DNA from: Polyangiaceae bacterium
GTDB taxonomy: Bacteria > Myxococcota_A > Polyangia > Polyangiales > Polyangiaceae
Reading direction: 5' to 3'
Assembly: GCA_025937835.1 (NCBI GenBank)
Contig: JAICQO010000012.1
Span: forward strand, 1-64,000
Length of the DNA stretch: 64,000 bases
Shown here: positions 1 to 10,671 of the stretch, piece by piece
Layout of the letters: the number at the start of each line of letters is the position of its first letter
Numbering within the stretch: the first letter of the stretch is position 1
Program-made: the position numbers and the translations under genes
The notes under the pieces: model-generated
Told to the model about the DNA's origin: nothing
The model's database searches: none
Seen by the model: only the letters and a program-made list of their open reading frames with translations

Positions 1-1
1 C

Positions 2-1009
2 GACCGCGCCTCCACGCTCGGCGTCGAGCCGTTCGACATCGCTTCGACGCTCCAGCTCCTGGTCGGCGGCCTCAAGGTCTCGACCTTCGCCGAGCGCGGG
101 GAAGACTACGACATCCGGGCGCGCGCGCTGCGCGAGTACCGCGTGGATCAGCGCGGCCTGCTGATGACCGTGCCGTCGCGCACCGTCGGCTCCGTGCCGC
201 TCGAGTCGGTGACCAGCATCGCCGTCGGTACCGGCCCTTCGCGGATCGAGCGCCTGAACCGCCGACGTCAGGTCACGGTCTACTGCAACGTCGCACCGGG
301 AGTCGGCGAGAGCACGGTTTCCGCAGCTCTCACGCGGATCATCGGCGAGGAAAAGCTGCCGCCGGGCTACGTCGCGGCCCCGGCCGGCAACTCCCGAGAA
401 ACGGCCAGGACCGCCCGCGCCTTCGGCCTCGCTTTCGCCGCCTCGTTCGTCTTCATGTACCTGATCCTCGCGGCACAGTTCGAATCCTGGTTGCACCCGG
501 TGACGATCCTGATCTCGCTGCCGCTCACGGTGCCGTTCGCGCTGCTGTCGTTGCTGTTGTTCGGCCAGCAATTGACGCTCTTCTCGGCGCTCGGCCTGTT
601 GGTGCTGTTCGGCGTCGTGAAAAAGAACTCGATCCTTCAGATCGACCACACCCTCCACTTGAGAAGGGAGGGTCTGTCGCGCGCCGAGGCGATCCTGCAT
701 TCGAACCGCGACCGCTTGCGCCCGATCCTGATGACCACGATCGCGTTCGTGGCGGGGATGTTGCCGCTGGTGTTTTCCCGCGGTGTCGGCGCCGGAACCA
801 ACCGCGGCATCGCCGGCGTGGTCGTCGGCGGGCAGACATTTTCCCTGCTCTTGACGCTGCTCGCGACGCCCGTCATCTACTCGTTGTTCGACGATCTCGT
901 GGTCTATTGGCGGCGAAGGCGCTCCGGCTCGGCCTCGCGAAACAGCGCAGATGAACAGCACCCACCCAAGCCGGTCGCAGAAGCCGGAGCCGCTCCGAAC
1001 CAGGTCTGA
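2..1009 (+). CDS. RND-family efflux transporter permease, C-terminal part (5' end outside window)
   Basis: Inner-membrane proton-driven efflux pump subunit of the AcrB/HAE1 type; only the last 335 residues are present, and the frame is open to the window edge. Visible are the end of the second periplasmic porter region and then the last membrane block: a helix near FVFMYLILAAQFESW, a helix with PLTVPFAL, the segment GVVKKNSILQIDH that matches the conserved GxxxKNxIL motif of this family, and a final pair of helices containing RPILMTTIAF and GxxPLVFS. The substrate cannot be told from this fragment. The following PAP2 gene starts inside its 3' end (59-base overlap). Confidence 0.93.
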   Translation, partial: DRASTLGVEPFDIASTLQLLVGGLKVSTFAERGEDYDIRARALREYRVDQRGLLMTVPSRTVGSVPLESVTSIAVGTGPSRIERLNRRRQVTVYCNVAPGVGESTVSAALTRIIGEEKLPPGYVAAPAGNSRETARTARAFGLAFAASFVFMYLILAAQFESWLHPVTILISLPLTVPFALLSLLLFGQQLTLFSALGLLVLFGVVKKNSILQIDHTLHLRREGLSRAEAILHSNRDRLRPILMTTIAFVAGMLPLVFSRGVGAGTNRGIAGVVVGGQTFSLLLTLLATPVIYSLFDDLVVYWRRRRSGSASRNSADEQHPPKPVAEAGAAPNQV

Positions 1010-1721
1010 GTCGTTGCCCGAGCGCGCGCTGCGCTTCGTCAGGCGGCACCGCTGGAGCTTGCCGCTCTCGGGTCTGTCTGCGCTCTGTTTCGCCGAGCTC
1101 TCGAGCGAGCTTCGAGAAGGCGAGCTTCACGACTTCGACCGGCTCGTCTCCGAGGCCGTCACCGGTTCCCGTGGCTCTCTCGACTTTCTCATGTACTGGC
1201 TGACGCGGCTCGGTGACGGCGCGACGCTGACGGCCATCGTCGTGCTCACGGCGGCAGTCCTCGCCCTCGTGAAACACCGGCGAGAGGCCGCCTTCCTGAT
1301 CTTCGTGGGTACCGGCGCCGGCATGTGGAGCTTCCTCCTGAAGCAGCTCTTCCAGCGCGACCGACCCGAAGCCACGGAGCTCTACGTCATCTCCACCCCG
1401 AGCTCGTTCTCGTTTCCGAGCGGACACGCCTTCGGCTCCACCGCCGTGTTGCTGAGCCTGTTGCTCGTGGCGCGGGCGCTCGGCGTGCGCGGTGCGCGCC
1501 TGGCTCTTTCGACCGCTGTCACGTTCCTGGTCGTGGCTGGCGTGGCGACTTCGCGCGTCTACTTCGGGGTCCACTTTGCGTCGGACGTCGTCGGTGGCGT
1601 CCTTGGGGCGGCCGCGTGGGTCGCGCTGGTGACCGGCTTCTTCTACCCGGCAGCGTTGCCGGGTGAGCGGGCCAAGCAACCGCTGGGCGACGTCGTGGCT
1701 TCGGACGCGGCGCCCGAATGA
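951..1721 (+). CDS. PAP2-superfamily membrane phosphatase
   Basis: Probable lipid or polyprenyl phosphatase of the PAP2 (type 2 phosphatidic acid phosphatase) superfamily, 256 aa, inner membrane. All three phosphatase motifs are visible: KQLFQRDRP (KX6RP) near residue 130, PSGH near 155 and SRVYFGVHFASD (SRX5HX3D) near 200, with hydrophobic helices between them. The N-terminal 25 residues are polar and would be cytoplasmic. The substrate (phosphatidate, phosphatidylglycerophosphate or undecaprenyl diphosphate) is not determined by sequence. It overlaps the RND gene by 59 bases, so it is probably co-transcribed, and it ends in a strong hairpin shared with lon. Confidence 0.9.
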   Translation: MNSTHPSRSQKPEPLRTRSESLPERALRFVRRHRWSLPLSGLSALCFAELSSELREGELHDFDRLVSEAVTGSRGSLDFLMYWLTRLGDGATLTAIVVLTAAVLALVKHRREAAFLIFVGTGAGMWSFLLKQLFQRDRPEATELYVISTPSSFSFPSGHAFGSTAVLLSLLLVARALGVRGARLALSTAVTFLVVAGVATSRVYFGVHFASDVVGGVLGAAAWVALVTGFFYPAALPGERAKQPLGDVVASDAAPE

Positions 1722-1724
1722 AAA

Positions 1725-1750
1725 GACCCCGCCAGTTTCCCGGCGGGGTC
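1725..1750. terminator. Bidirectional hairpin terminator between PAP2 gene and lon
   Basis: Arms GACCCCGCC (1725-1733) and GGCGGGGTC (1742-1750) pair perfectly around an 8-nt loop. An A-run lies before the hairpin and TTTT after it (1755-1758), so it can work for both convergent genes. Confidence 0.8.
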
Positions 1751-1773
1751 TCGGTTTTCCCAGCGAGCGCGAC

Positions 1774-4212
<2,439 letters not shown>

Positions 4213-4517
4213 GCTCGGAACCTCATCATGTCACTGTCGCAAGTCGGCGCACACCCGGCAAAACGGGCAGAGTTTCGGACTTTTGCGGGGCGCTGGTTCG
4301 ACCCGGCTTTCGTGCACTGTCTACGGGTACGGTCACGAAAGGACCAACGTAACCACGTTCGCCAGCGCTTCCCCAGAGCCAATCGACGCGCGGGAGCGAC
4401 GCCTACACGCGGCCAGCGCCGATTGACCGCGTTTTCGCGGCTCGACCAGCTGGCCGATGCGCGGAATCACCAACTTTCCGGGGGCCCACACACGAGAGCC
4501 GGGCTCGAGCGCTGATC
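4213..4517. other. Intergenic region upstream of lon
   Basis: No gene seen. It must hold the lon promoter and the end of the esterase transcript. A small CCGCG-TTTT-CGCGG hairpin lies near 4428-4441. I saw no convincing CIRCE or sigma-32-like element. Confidence 0.4.
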
Positions 4518-5690
4518 TCAGAACTGCGAGAAGAACTTCCAGATCGCCTGCGGCTGCTCCGACCAGGTGTTGTGGCCGCCCGAGAACTCGCACCAGAAGG
4601 TCGGCGCGCTGCAGCCCTGATACTCGACGCACGGGCTCGGCATCACCGGCTGGGTTTGGGTTCCGCACTGGTTGCGCGCGAGGTACTTGTCGCGCGCCGC
4701 ACGACCACGAGCCGTCGTCACGAACGTGTCGTTGTTGCCGTGGAAGGCCATGATCGGCAGCGGCCGCGTGTACTTGTCCTCGCGCGGGATCACCTGCATA
4801 TCGCCGGAGCACGGTGCGATTGCACGGAACACGTCGAACTCGTAGCCGACCGCATAGGACATCATTCCCCCGAAGCTGAAGCCCGTCGAAAAGATCCTCT
4901 CTTGATCGATGCACAGGCCGGCCTGGATCTTGTCGAGCATCGCTTGCAAAAACTTCATGTCGCGACCGTTGGTGTTCCACCAACCGTTGCCGCTCGCCTC
5001 CTGGTTGCTGCCCTGCATGCCGTCCGGGGCGACGAAGATCGCGCTGCCGTTGGCGAGCGACTTGAGCCCGTTGTAGCCGCCCGACACGATGCCGTCCGCG
5101 TTGCCCCCGAGCGGGTGCCAGACGAAGACCAGCCGATACGGCTTGCTCGCGTCGTAGCCGCTCGGGACGTCGAGCACGTACTTGCGAGAAGCGCCGTCGA
5201 TCATCTCCGTAAAGTTGCCGCTCTTCAACGGGCTCGCGGAGCCGCAGCCGGGGCTGCCCTTGCCTTGCGACCCACCGGAGCCGCCGCCCGCGCCCGCGCT
5301 CGAGCCACCGGCGCCAGCGGCCGCGCCGCCTTTTCCTCCGTCGGCTCCGCCGGCGGGCGAGCCGCCCGCGGGTGCTCCGCTCGTTCCGGCCGTTCCGCCC
5401 GCCGTACCGCCAGACGCCATGCTTCCGCCGGTCGATGCACCACCGCTCGATGCACCACCGGTCGATGCACCGCCGGTCGTAGTGCCGCCCGTGGAGCTAC
5501 CGCCGGTCGTGGTCCCGCCCGTCGCGGTGCCTCCAGTCGTCCGGCCGCCCGTGGAAACGGAGCCCCCCGTCGTCATCGCGCCGCCGCTGCCGCCACCGTC
5601 ACCCTCGCTGCTCGAACAAGCGAGCGCGATTGGGACCACTGACAGAGCCGACAGCCAACGAAGTCCAGCACCAAGCTTCCAGCGATTCAT
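4518..5690 (-). CDS. Secreted esterase lipoprotein (CE1 / PHB-depolymerase-like), paralogue 1
   Basis: Predicted surface or periplasmic carbohydrate or polyester esterase. The start at 5690 is preferred because AGAGG lies just upstream and it gives a clean lipoprotein signal ending in the lipobox IALAC; the open frame extends further upstream without signal features. Residues about 25-120 are a low-complexity TTGGTSTGG/GGA linker, then a boundary SPGCG and a catalytic alpha/beta-hydrolase domain: nucleophile in GFSFGG, acid in HGNNDTF, His in SGGHNTW. The C-terminus has a Cys-rich YQGCSAPTFWC segment and ends in IWKFFSQF, shared with paralogues at 21.4, 22.8 and 27.6 kb. The substrate is unknown; feruloyl or acetyl-xylan esterase activity is typical of relatives. 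Confidence 0.86.
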   Translation of the reverse strand: MNRWKLGAGLRWLSALSVVPIALACSSSEGDGGGSGGAMTTGGSVSTGGRTTGGTATGGTTTGGSSTGGTTTGGASTGGASSGGASTGGSMASGGTAGGTAGTSGAPAGGSPAGGADGGKGGAAAGAGGSSAGAGGGSGGSQGKGSPGCGSASPLKSGNFTEMIDGASRKYVLDVPSGYDASKPYRLVFVWHPLGGNADGIVSGGYNGLKSLANGSAIFVAPDGMQGSNQEASGNGWWNTNGRDMKFLQAMLDKIQAGLCIDQERIFSTGFSFGGMMSYAVGYEFDVFRAIAPCSGDMQVIPREDKYTRPLPIMAFHGNNDTFVTTARGRAARDKYLARNQCGTQTQPVMPSPCVEYQGCSAPTFWCEFSGGHNTWSEQPQAIWKFFSQF

Positions 5691-5980
5691 CATTCCTCTG
5701 AGTTCCCGGACTGTGGATCGGCGAGTCCGGGACCGAGTAGGGGCAAAATGGCCCCCCGAGGGTTTCCGGTTGGATTTTTCTGCCCATAGGCGGGCGACGC
5801 GCGACGGATTGACGCGCGACGCCCCACTGCGAGCCCCTGAAAGTGGGTCATTGGGAAACACTCCTTAGTGCCGCCCGTGCCTGAATCTGCCCGGCTCGCG
5901 TCACTCTTCCCGCAACGGAATCACATCCGCGTCGATGGCAATTCGACGCGTCCCCTTGGCCAGCCACCCGAAAGGCCTCG

Positions 5981-6421
5981 ATGACACAAGCCCGCGCCAT
6001 CCTGAAACTACTCTTCTGTTTGATCGCGCTGTGCATTGCCACGTACGCGCCAGTGACCCACGGCGAGGAAGCCCAGCCGCTCGAGGTCACGGCAAAGCTC
6101 GTGGAGATCCCCTCCAAGTTCCCGCCGGATGATCTGTACGACTACGCCTACGTCATGCGTTACGAGGTGATCGGCGGCCCGATGGACAAGGCGCCGATCT
6201 TCGTCGCCCACTACAAGCCCCGCCGCCCGCGCTCGAAAATCGAAGGCAAGATGAAATCCTTCGTCGCCGGCAAGGTGCGGAGCTTCAACCAGGGGGACGT
6301 GCACAAGCTCAAGCTCTCGCCGGATCTGAAGAAGATCTGGAAAGGTCCGCTGGTCGACGAGTTCGCAGCGACCGACAAGAAGAGCGTTCGTTATTGGGCC
6401 TTGCTGGCTGATCCCGCGTGA
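5981..6421 (+). CDS. Small secreted protein of unknown function, first gene of the glycan locus
   Basis: 146 aa with an N-terminal signal peptide (LLFCLIALCIATYAPVTHG, probable cleavage before EEAQP). The mature part of about 120 residues has alternating charged and hydrophobic positions (predicted beta-rich) and a basic stretch YKPRRPRSKIEGK. I do not recognise the family. The start has AAAGG about 5 nt upstream. It opens a run of twelve same-direction genes, and its stop overlaps the GTG start of the next gene by 4 nt, so it should be translationally coupled to the outer-membrane barrel. A periplasmic or secreted accessory role in the locus is inference. Confidence 0.75.
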   Translation: MTQARAILKLLFCLIALCIATYAPVTHGEEAQPLEVTAKLVEIPSKFPPDDLYDYAYVMRYEVIGGPMDKAPIFVAHYKPRRPRSKIEGKMKSFVAGKVRSFNQGDVHKLKLSPDLKKIWKGPLVDEFAATDKKSVRYWALLADPA

Positions 6422-7488
6422 GCGTCTCCAAACAAAAACGCGCGAGCCGGCCCCCGCGCAAAGCCGGGTGGCTGTCTCCTCGATGGCTGCTGGCGATCTT
6501 CATCACCCTCGGGGCTTGCGCATTTTCTCCGCTGCTGGAGCGGGTCGCGCGCTCCGCATTGGAGCAACGCTTGCAAGCCGTCGCGGCCCGTGGCGCTTCG
6601 CCCGTCGAACGGCCGGCTCGGGTGTCGTTGCGAGTGGAGCAACTCGGGCCGCTGCTATCGAGCTGGGAGACGATCGGCGGCTGCGGTGCCGGGACCTCGT
6701 CCGGCGCCGGCGTGGGCGTGAAATGGATCGGCCGCAGCACGCGCGGCGGCCTGTTCAACGCCCAATTCATGGCCAGCTACCTCAGCTTCGACGAGGGCCA
6801 GAACTACACGAGCGGCTACAACCTGCTGCTCACGACGCAGCTCACGCGCGACCTGTCCGAGGACTGGAACGCGGGCGTGGTCGTGCCGTTTCTCTACAAG
6901 TACTACCGGGACTACTTCGACCTGGATCCGCCCGTGGACATGTCGAACGGCGGCTTCGGCGACATCAACCTGCTGCTCACCCGCAGGTTCGGTCCGATCA
7001 ACGCGACGGCCCTCACGCTGTCCGTCGGGCTACCCACGGGCACCTCCGACGCCACGTTCCGGAACGACCTCTTGAGCCAGGAGAAGCAACTCAGCCTCGG
7101 CCGGGCCACGGCTGGGCTGACGCTGGACCACACCTTCGACGAAGTCTGGGGGTTGATGGTGGCCGGCGCGAGCTTCAACTACCGGGGCGGCGAGAATGAC
7201 CTCGGTAGCTACCGTGCGCCGATGGCGAGCGCCTACTGGTATGGCGGCTATTTCCTGGGGCCGTTCGTGCCGTCGTTCGGGCTCTCCTTCACGCGCGCGT
7301 TCGGCTCGGACAAGGATCGCGGGCTCGAGCAGGAGACCGCGTTGAACATCGCGGCCGCGAACGCCGCGCTCGAGTGGTCGAACGACTACGTCGCGGTGCT
7401 AGCCGGCGGTTCCCTGCCCTACTCGCTGTTCGAGTTCGAGCAGCAGCCGTGGGTCGTGGCGCTCGGATTCTCCGTCTCCCCCTTCTGA
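6418..7488 (+). CDS. Outer-membrane beta-barrel protein
   Basis: 356 aa, GTG start in a GTGA overlap with the preceding gene. A basic N-terminus and one hydrophobic stretch (WLLAIFITLGACAF) serve as signal or anchor. From about residue 100 the chain is a series of alternating amphipathic strands rich in Tyr, Trp and Gly (for example NAGVVVPFLYKYYRDYF) and it ends in Phe (VSPF), the usual C-terminal signal for barrel insertion. It looks like the MetA/phenol-degradation-type or transporter-like barrels, about 12 strands. The place in the locus suggests a pore or surface element for a modified polysaccharide; this is inference. Confidence 0.72.
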   Translation: MSVSKQKRASRPPRKAGWLSPRWLLAIFITLGACAFSPLLERVARSALEQRLQAVAARGASPVERPARVSLRVEQLGPLLSSWETIGGCGAGTSSGAGVGVKWIGRSTRGGLFNAQFMASYLSFDEGQNYTSGYNLLLTTQLTRDLSEDWNAGVVVPFLYKYYRDYFDLDPPVDMSNGGFGDINLLLTRRFGPINATALTLSVGLPTGTSDATFRNDLLSQEKQLSLGRATAGLTLDHTFDEVWGLMVAGASFNYRGGENDLGSYRAPMASAYWYGGYFLGPFVPSFGLSFTRAFGSDKDRGLEQETALNIAAANAALEWSNDYVAVLAGGSLPYSLFEFEQQPWVVALGFSVSPF

Positions 7489-7491
7489 GCT

Positions 7492-9486
7492 GTGCGGATG
7501 ACCTGGCTCGCCTCGCCCGCCCCCCCGCGGTTCGCCCCGGCCTTTTACACGGCGCTGCTCGGGCTCACGGTGTTCCTGTGCGGCCTGTGCGCGTCGGTCG
7601 ACGGCGACATCTTCTGGCACCTCTCGGCCGGGCGCTGGATGTGGGCGGAGCGGGCGCTGCTCACGGTCGATCCGTTCTCTTCCGGCGCGGGAGGGCGGTC
7701 CTGGACCGACGTGCATTGGCTGTTTCAGCTCGGTGTTTACGCAGCGCACGCGCTCGGCGGGTTGCGCGGGCTGATCGTGCTGAAGGCCGCGTTGCTCGCG
7801 CTCGGCGTCGTGGTGCTTTCGTCCGCGGTGCGAGCGCGGGCCGGAGGTAGAGCCGCGCTGCTGTATGCGCTACTGGGGTCGGCGTCGCTGCTCGCGGCAC
7901 GCGAGTTCTTGCTGCTCCGCCCCGTGATCGTCAGCTTGCTGCTGCTCGCGGCCTTCTTTTACGTGCTCGAGCGCTTCCGGCGCGACGCGCGCTGGGCGGT
8001 GCTGGCGCCGCTGCCGCTGTTGCAGGTCGTCTGGTCGAACGTCCAGGGTCTCGCGCCGCTCGGAGTGGGGCTCGTGTCCGCCTACGCGGGCTCGTCTTTG
8101 CTCGTAGCGCGCTTCGGCCACTGCTCGTGGTTCCCCTTCGCTCGCGAAACCAAGGAACCCGAGAGCGCGCGACGCCTTGCCGTTGCGGCGGCCGCGGTCG
8201 CCCTCGCCTCGGCGATCACGCCGTACGGGCTCGCGGCGCTCGCGTTGCCGTGGCGCCTGTTCGGGCGTATCGCGCCCAACGCAGACGGCCTCTACGCGCT
8301 GAACATCGTCGAGAACGTGCCCCCGCTGGCGGTCGATCCGGCGTTGAACGCGCAGTTTTGGCACCTGAAGTGGTTCCTGGCGCTGGCCTTGCTCGCCCTC
8401 TCGCTCTCGCTCCGCCGGCTCGTCCTCAGTCAGCTGCTCGTGTTCGCGGGCCTGCTCGGGCTCGCGCTGCTGGCGAACCGCAACCTGCTTTTGTTCTACT
8501 GGTTGGGCGCGCCGATCGTCGCGCTCTGGCTGTCCGCGCCGCTGCGCCGCGCGGCGCTCTGGCTTCGCGACCGGCGCAGCGCGCGCGCAAGCGCGGTGTG
8601 GGGCGGGCGTGCAGCGCTGCTCGCGCTGACCTCGCTGTCGGGCGTGGTCGCGGCGCGTGAGCCGAGCCTCGACGCGCCCGCGCCGTTCCGCGTGCCGTCG
8701 AAGAGCGCCGAGCTCTTGCGCGGCCGACCGCCGGGCTCGGTGTTCGCGGCCGACCACTACGGCGGCTATCTGATCTGGACGCTGTTTCCCGCGCAGAGGC
8801 CGTACATCGACACGCGGCTCGTGCTGCGCTCGGCCGAAGAATTTCGAGAGTTCCTCGCGGTGATCGACGAGCCGCAGCGCTTCGACGCGTTCGACGCGCT
8901 TCACGGGTTCGGCGCGGTGGTGCTGCCCGCCGCGTTCCCGGATCGCTACCTGCCGCTGATCGCCCACCTGTACCGCCATCCACGCTGGAAGCTCGCGTAC
9001 ACCGACGGCAGCGAGGTGCTGTTCCTGCCGCGCGAAAACCCGGCCGAGCGCGGGGTGGAGCTCGGCGACGCGGCGACGCTGAGCTCGATCCGCGCCGAGC
9101 TCTCGGCGCGGTTCTCGGGCGAGCCGCGGATCGAGAGCGCGGCGCGGCGCTCGCTCGCGACGCTGGCGCTCTCGCTGTTCGAGTTCGACGCGGCCGAGCG
9201 CGCGTTGTCCGGTGACGACAGCCTCGAGGCCGAAGCGCTCCGGGCGCGAGCTCGGCTGCTCCGCGGCGACACGAAGGATGCCGAGCTGCGCGCCCGACGT
9301 GTGCTGGCGCAAAAGCCCGACGACGCCGGCAGCCTGAACCTGCTCGCGCTCGCGTCGCTCGAGCGCGGCGACCGCGACGGCGCGTTGAGCTTCCTTCGCC
9401 GCGCTGCGGACGCATCGCCCTTCGATGGAGAGACCGAAACACTTCTACGAAAGCTGGAGGTATCGGAACATGATCCGTCTCCCTGA
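7492..9486 (+). CDS. Polytopic GT-C-like membrane protein with C-terminal TPR repeats
   Basis: 664 aa. About ten hydrophobic helices fill residues 15-380. The first periplasmic loop has SVDGDIFWHLSAGRWM, an acidic loop-1 motif like those of GT-C (mannosyltransferase/ArnT-type) enzymes that use polyprenyl-linked sugars. A soluble region follows, and the last 110 residues form TPR-like helical pairs (LNLLALASLERGDRDGAL). The GTG at 7492 is two codons ahead of an ATG at 7498; either may be used. It sits 3 nt after the barrel gene and overlaps the next gene by 17 nt. Function as a glycosyltransferase is inferred from fold features only. Confidence 0.7.
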   Translation: MRMTWLASPAPPRFAPAFYTALLGLTVFLCGLCASVDGDIFWHLSAGRWMWAERALLTVDPFSSGAGGRSWTDVHWLFQLGVYAAHALGGLRGLIVLKAALLALGVVVLSSAVRARAGGRAALLYALLGSASLLAAREFLLLRPVIVSLLLLAAFFYVLERFRRDARWAVLAPLPLLQVVWSNVQGLAPLGVGLVSAYAGSSLLVARFGHCSWFPFARETKEPESARRLAVAAAAVALASAITPYGLAALALPWRLFGRIAPNADGLYALNIVENVPPLAVDPALNAQFWHLKWFLALALLALSLSLRRLVLSQLLVFAGLLGLALLANRNLLLFYWLGAPIVALWLSAPLRRAALWLRDRRSARASAVWGGRAALLALTSLSGVVAAREPSLDAPAPFRVPSKSAELLRGRPPGSVFAADHYGGYLIWTLFPAQRPYIDTRLVLRSAEEFREFLAVIDEPQRFDAFDALHGFGAVVLPAAFPDRYLPLIAHLYRHPRWKLAYTDGSEVLFLPRENPAERGVELGDAATLSSIRAELSARFSGEPRIESAARRSLATLALSLFEFDAAERALSGDDSLEAEALRARARLLRGDTKDAELRARRVLAQKPDDAGSLNLLALASLERGDRDGALSFLRRAADASPFDGETETLLRKLEVSEHDPSP

Positions 9487-10639
9487 TTATCTGAGCCGCC
9501 GAGCGATTCACCTGTCCGTGCTCGCGCTGACGATCGGCGCCTGCGGCGTGCAGGAACACGAGCAACCCCAGGAAACCAAGCTGGATACGCGGCCCAAGAT
9601 CGCCCCGCCGCCGCCCTCGACGGGCGGCATGACGGCCGGCCCGCCGGCGACGTCCGCCGGAGCCGGCGCGGGCGGCACGAGCTCGATGTCGGGCGGCGCT
9701 CCCAGCACGCTCGGCGGCTTCGGCCCCACCGCGGGCGGAATGGTCGCGGCGGGCGGCGGCGGCTCCGGCGGTATCCCGAGCGCGGGCGGCACGGGCGGTC
9801 TCGGGAGCTCCGGCGCACCGGCGACCGGCGGCGCCGCAGCGGCGACCGGCGGCAGCTCCGGGATCTTGGTCGACATCAACGGCACGATGCTGCCGAAGGA
9901 AGACGTGATCGGCTTCATCCACGTCGGGCACTCGAACATGGCCGGACGCACCGCGCGCCCCACCTCGGAGACCGCGTACTTCTTCGAAGACATCGACCTC
10001 CACGCCTGGATGTTCAAGAACGACCGCTGGGATCCGGCGCTCGAGCCCACGGCCGGAGACGCCGAGAACATGTCGTTCGGACGCGTGCTCGGCGGGCCGG
10101 GCACGGCGCTCGTGAAGCAAGCGGTCGCGCTCGCCCCCAACAAGTACTTCGTCTCGCTCGGCTGGGGCCGCGCTAGCGCGTACTGCTCGCAGTTTTTGCC
10201 CGGCGGCCTCTACTACGATCAGATGATCGCCGCGCCGAAGGCGCTGAAGGGCAAGATCACCTTCGCGGCCATCGTGGTGATGTTGGGCATCACCGAGCGC
10301 CACGGCACGTCGAGCGACATCAGCGCTTTCCCTCAGTGCGTGAATCAGCTAGTCACCGCCATTAGAAACGACGTCGGCGAGCCCAACTTGCCGCTGCTGA
10401 TGAGCGACTACGAAATGGAATCGACCGGGCGCGAGCTCGCGCCGGACGGCGAGTTCGGCAGCGCGATCATCCCGCAGATCCGCATGGTGCCGAGCGTGGT
10501 CTCCAACGCGGCGATCATCCCGACCGAGGACGTGGGCATGGAAGACGACCACCATTTCAACCTCACGGGTTATCGGACCTGGACCGGGCGCATTCTGTCG
10601 ATCATGCGCGAAAAGGGCTGGTTCCCCTGGGCACAGTGA
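9470..10639 (+). CDS. SGNH/SASA-type esterase lipoprotein
   Basis: 389 aa. The start at 9470 has GGAGG 9 nt upstream and gives a lipoprotein signal ending LTIGACG. Residues about 40-135 are a GG/GGxSG low-complexity linker. The catalytic domain resembles the SASA (sialate O-acetylesterase) branch of SGNH hydrolases: block I GHSNMAG (compare GQSNM), the middle conserved GITE, and block V DDHHFN with the Asp-x-x-His pair. A carbohydrate O-deacetylase is the likely activity. Placed directly before the MBOAT O-acyltransferase gene, it could trim or balance acetylation of the same glycan; this link is inference. Confidence 0.82.
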   Translation: MIRLPDYLSRRAIHLSVLALTIGACGVQEHEQPQETKLDTRPKIAPPPPSTGGMTAGPPATSAGAGAGGTSSMSGGAPSTLGGFGPTAGGMVAAGGGGSGGIPSAGGTGGLGSSGAPATGGAAAATGGSSGILVDINGTMLPKEDVIGFIHVGHSNMAGRTARPTSETAYFFEDIDLHAWMFKNDRWDPALEPTAGDAENMSFGRVLGGPGTALVKQAVALAPNKYFVSLGWGRASAYCSQFLPGGLYYDQMIAAPKALKGKITFAAIVVMLGITERHGTSSDISAFPQCVNQLVTAIRNDVGEPNLPLLMSDYEMESTGRELAPDGEFGSAIIPQIRMVPSVVSNAAIIPTEDVGMEDDHHFNLTGYRTWTGRILSIMREKGWFPWAQ

Positions 10640-10671
10640 GCCTCCGTTCGTTCTAGCCGCCTCGGTAGCAC

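Noticed and set aside
5225-5560. GCC/GGT-rich repeats in the esterase linker considered as a CRISPR or VNTR array
   Set aside because: Repeats are short, imperfect and codon-phased, encoding a Gly/Ser/Thr linker; no spacers.
7870-9312. 480-codon open frame antisense to the GT-C-like gene
   Set aside because: Arg/Gln-rich low-complexity translation typical of the reverse frame of a GC-rich gene; the plus strand has clear membrane and TPR features.
9425-9469. Longer N-terminus of the SGNH esterase lipoprotein
   Set aside because: It overlaps the upstream gene more and removes the signal peptide from the N-terminus; the ATG at 9470 has GGAGG.
8426-10303. 625-codon minus-strand open frame across two plus-strand genes
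   Set aside because: It spans two well-supported genes and has no domain; produced by GC bias.
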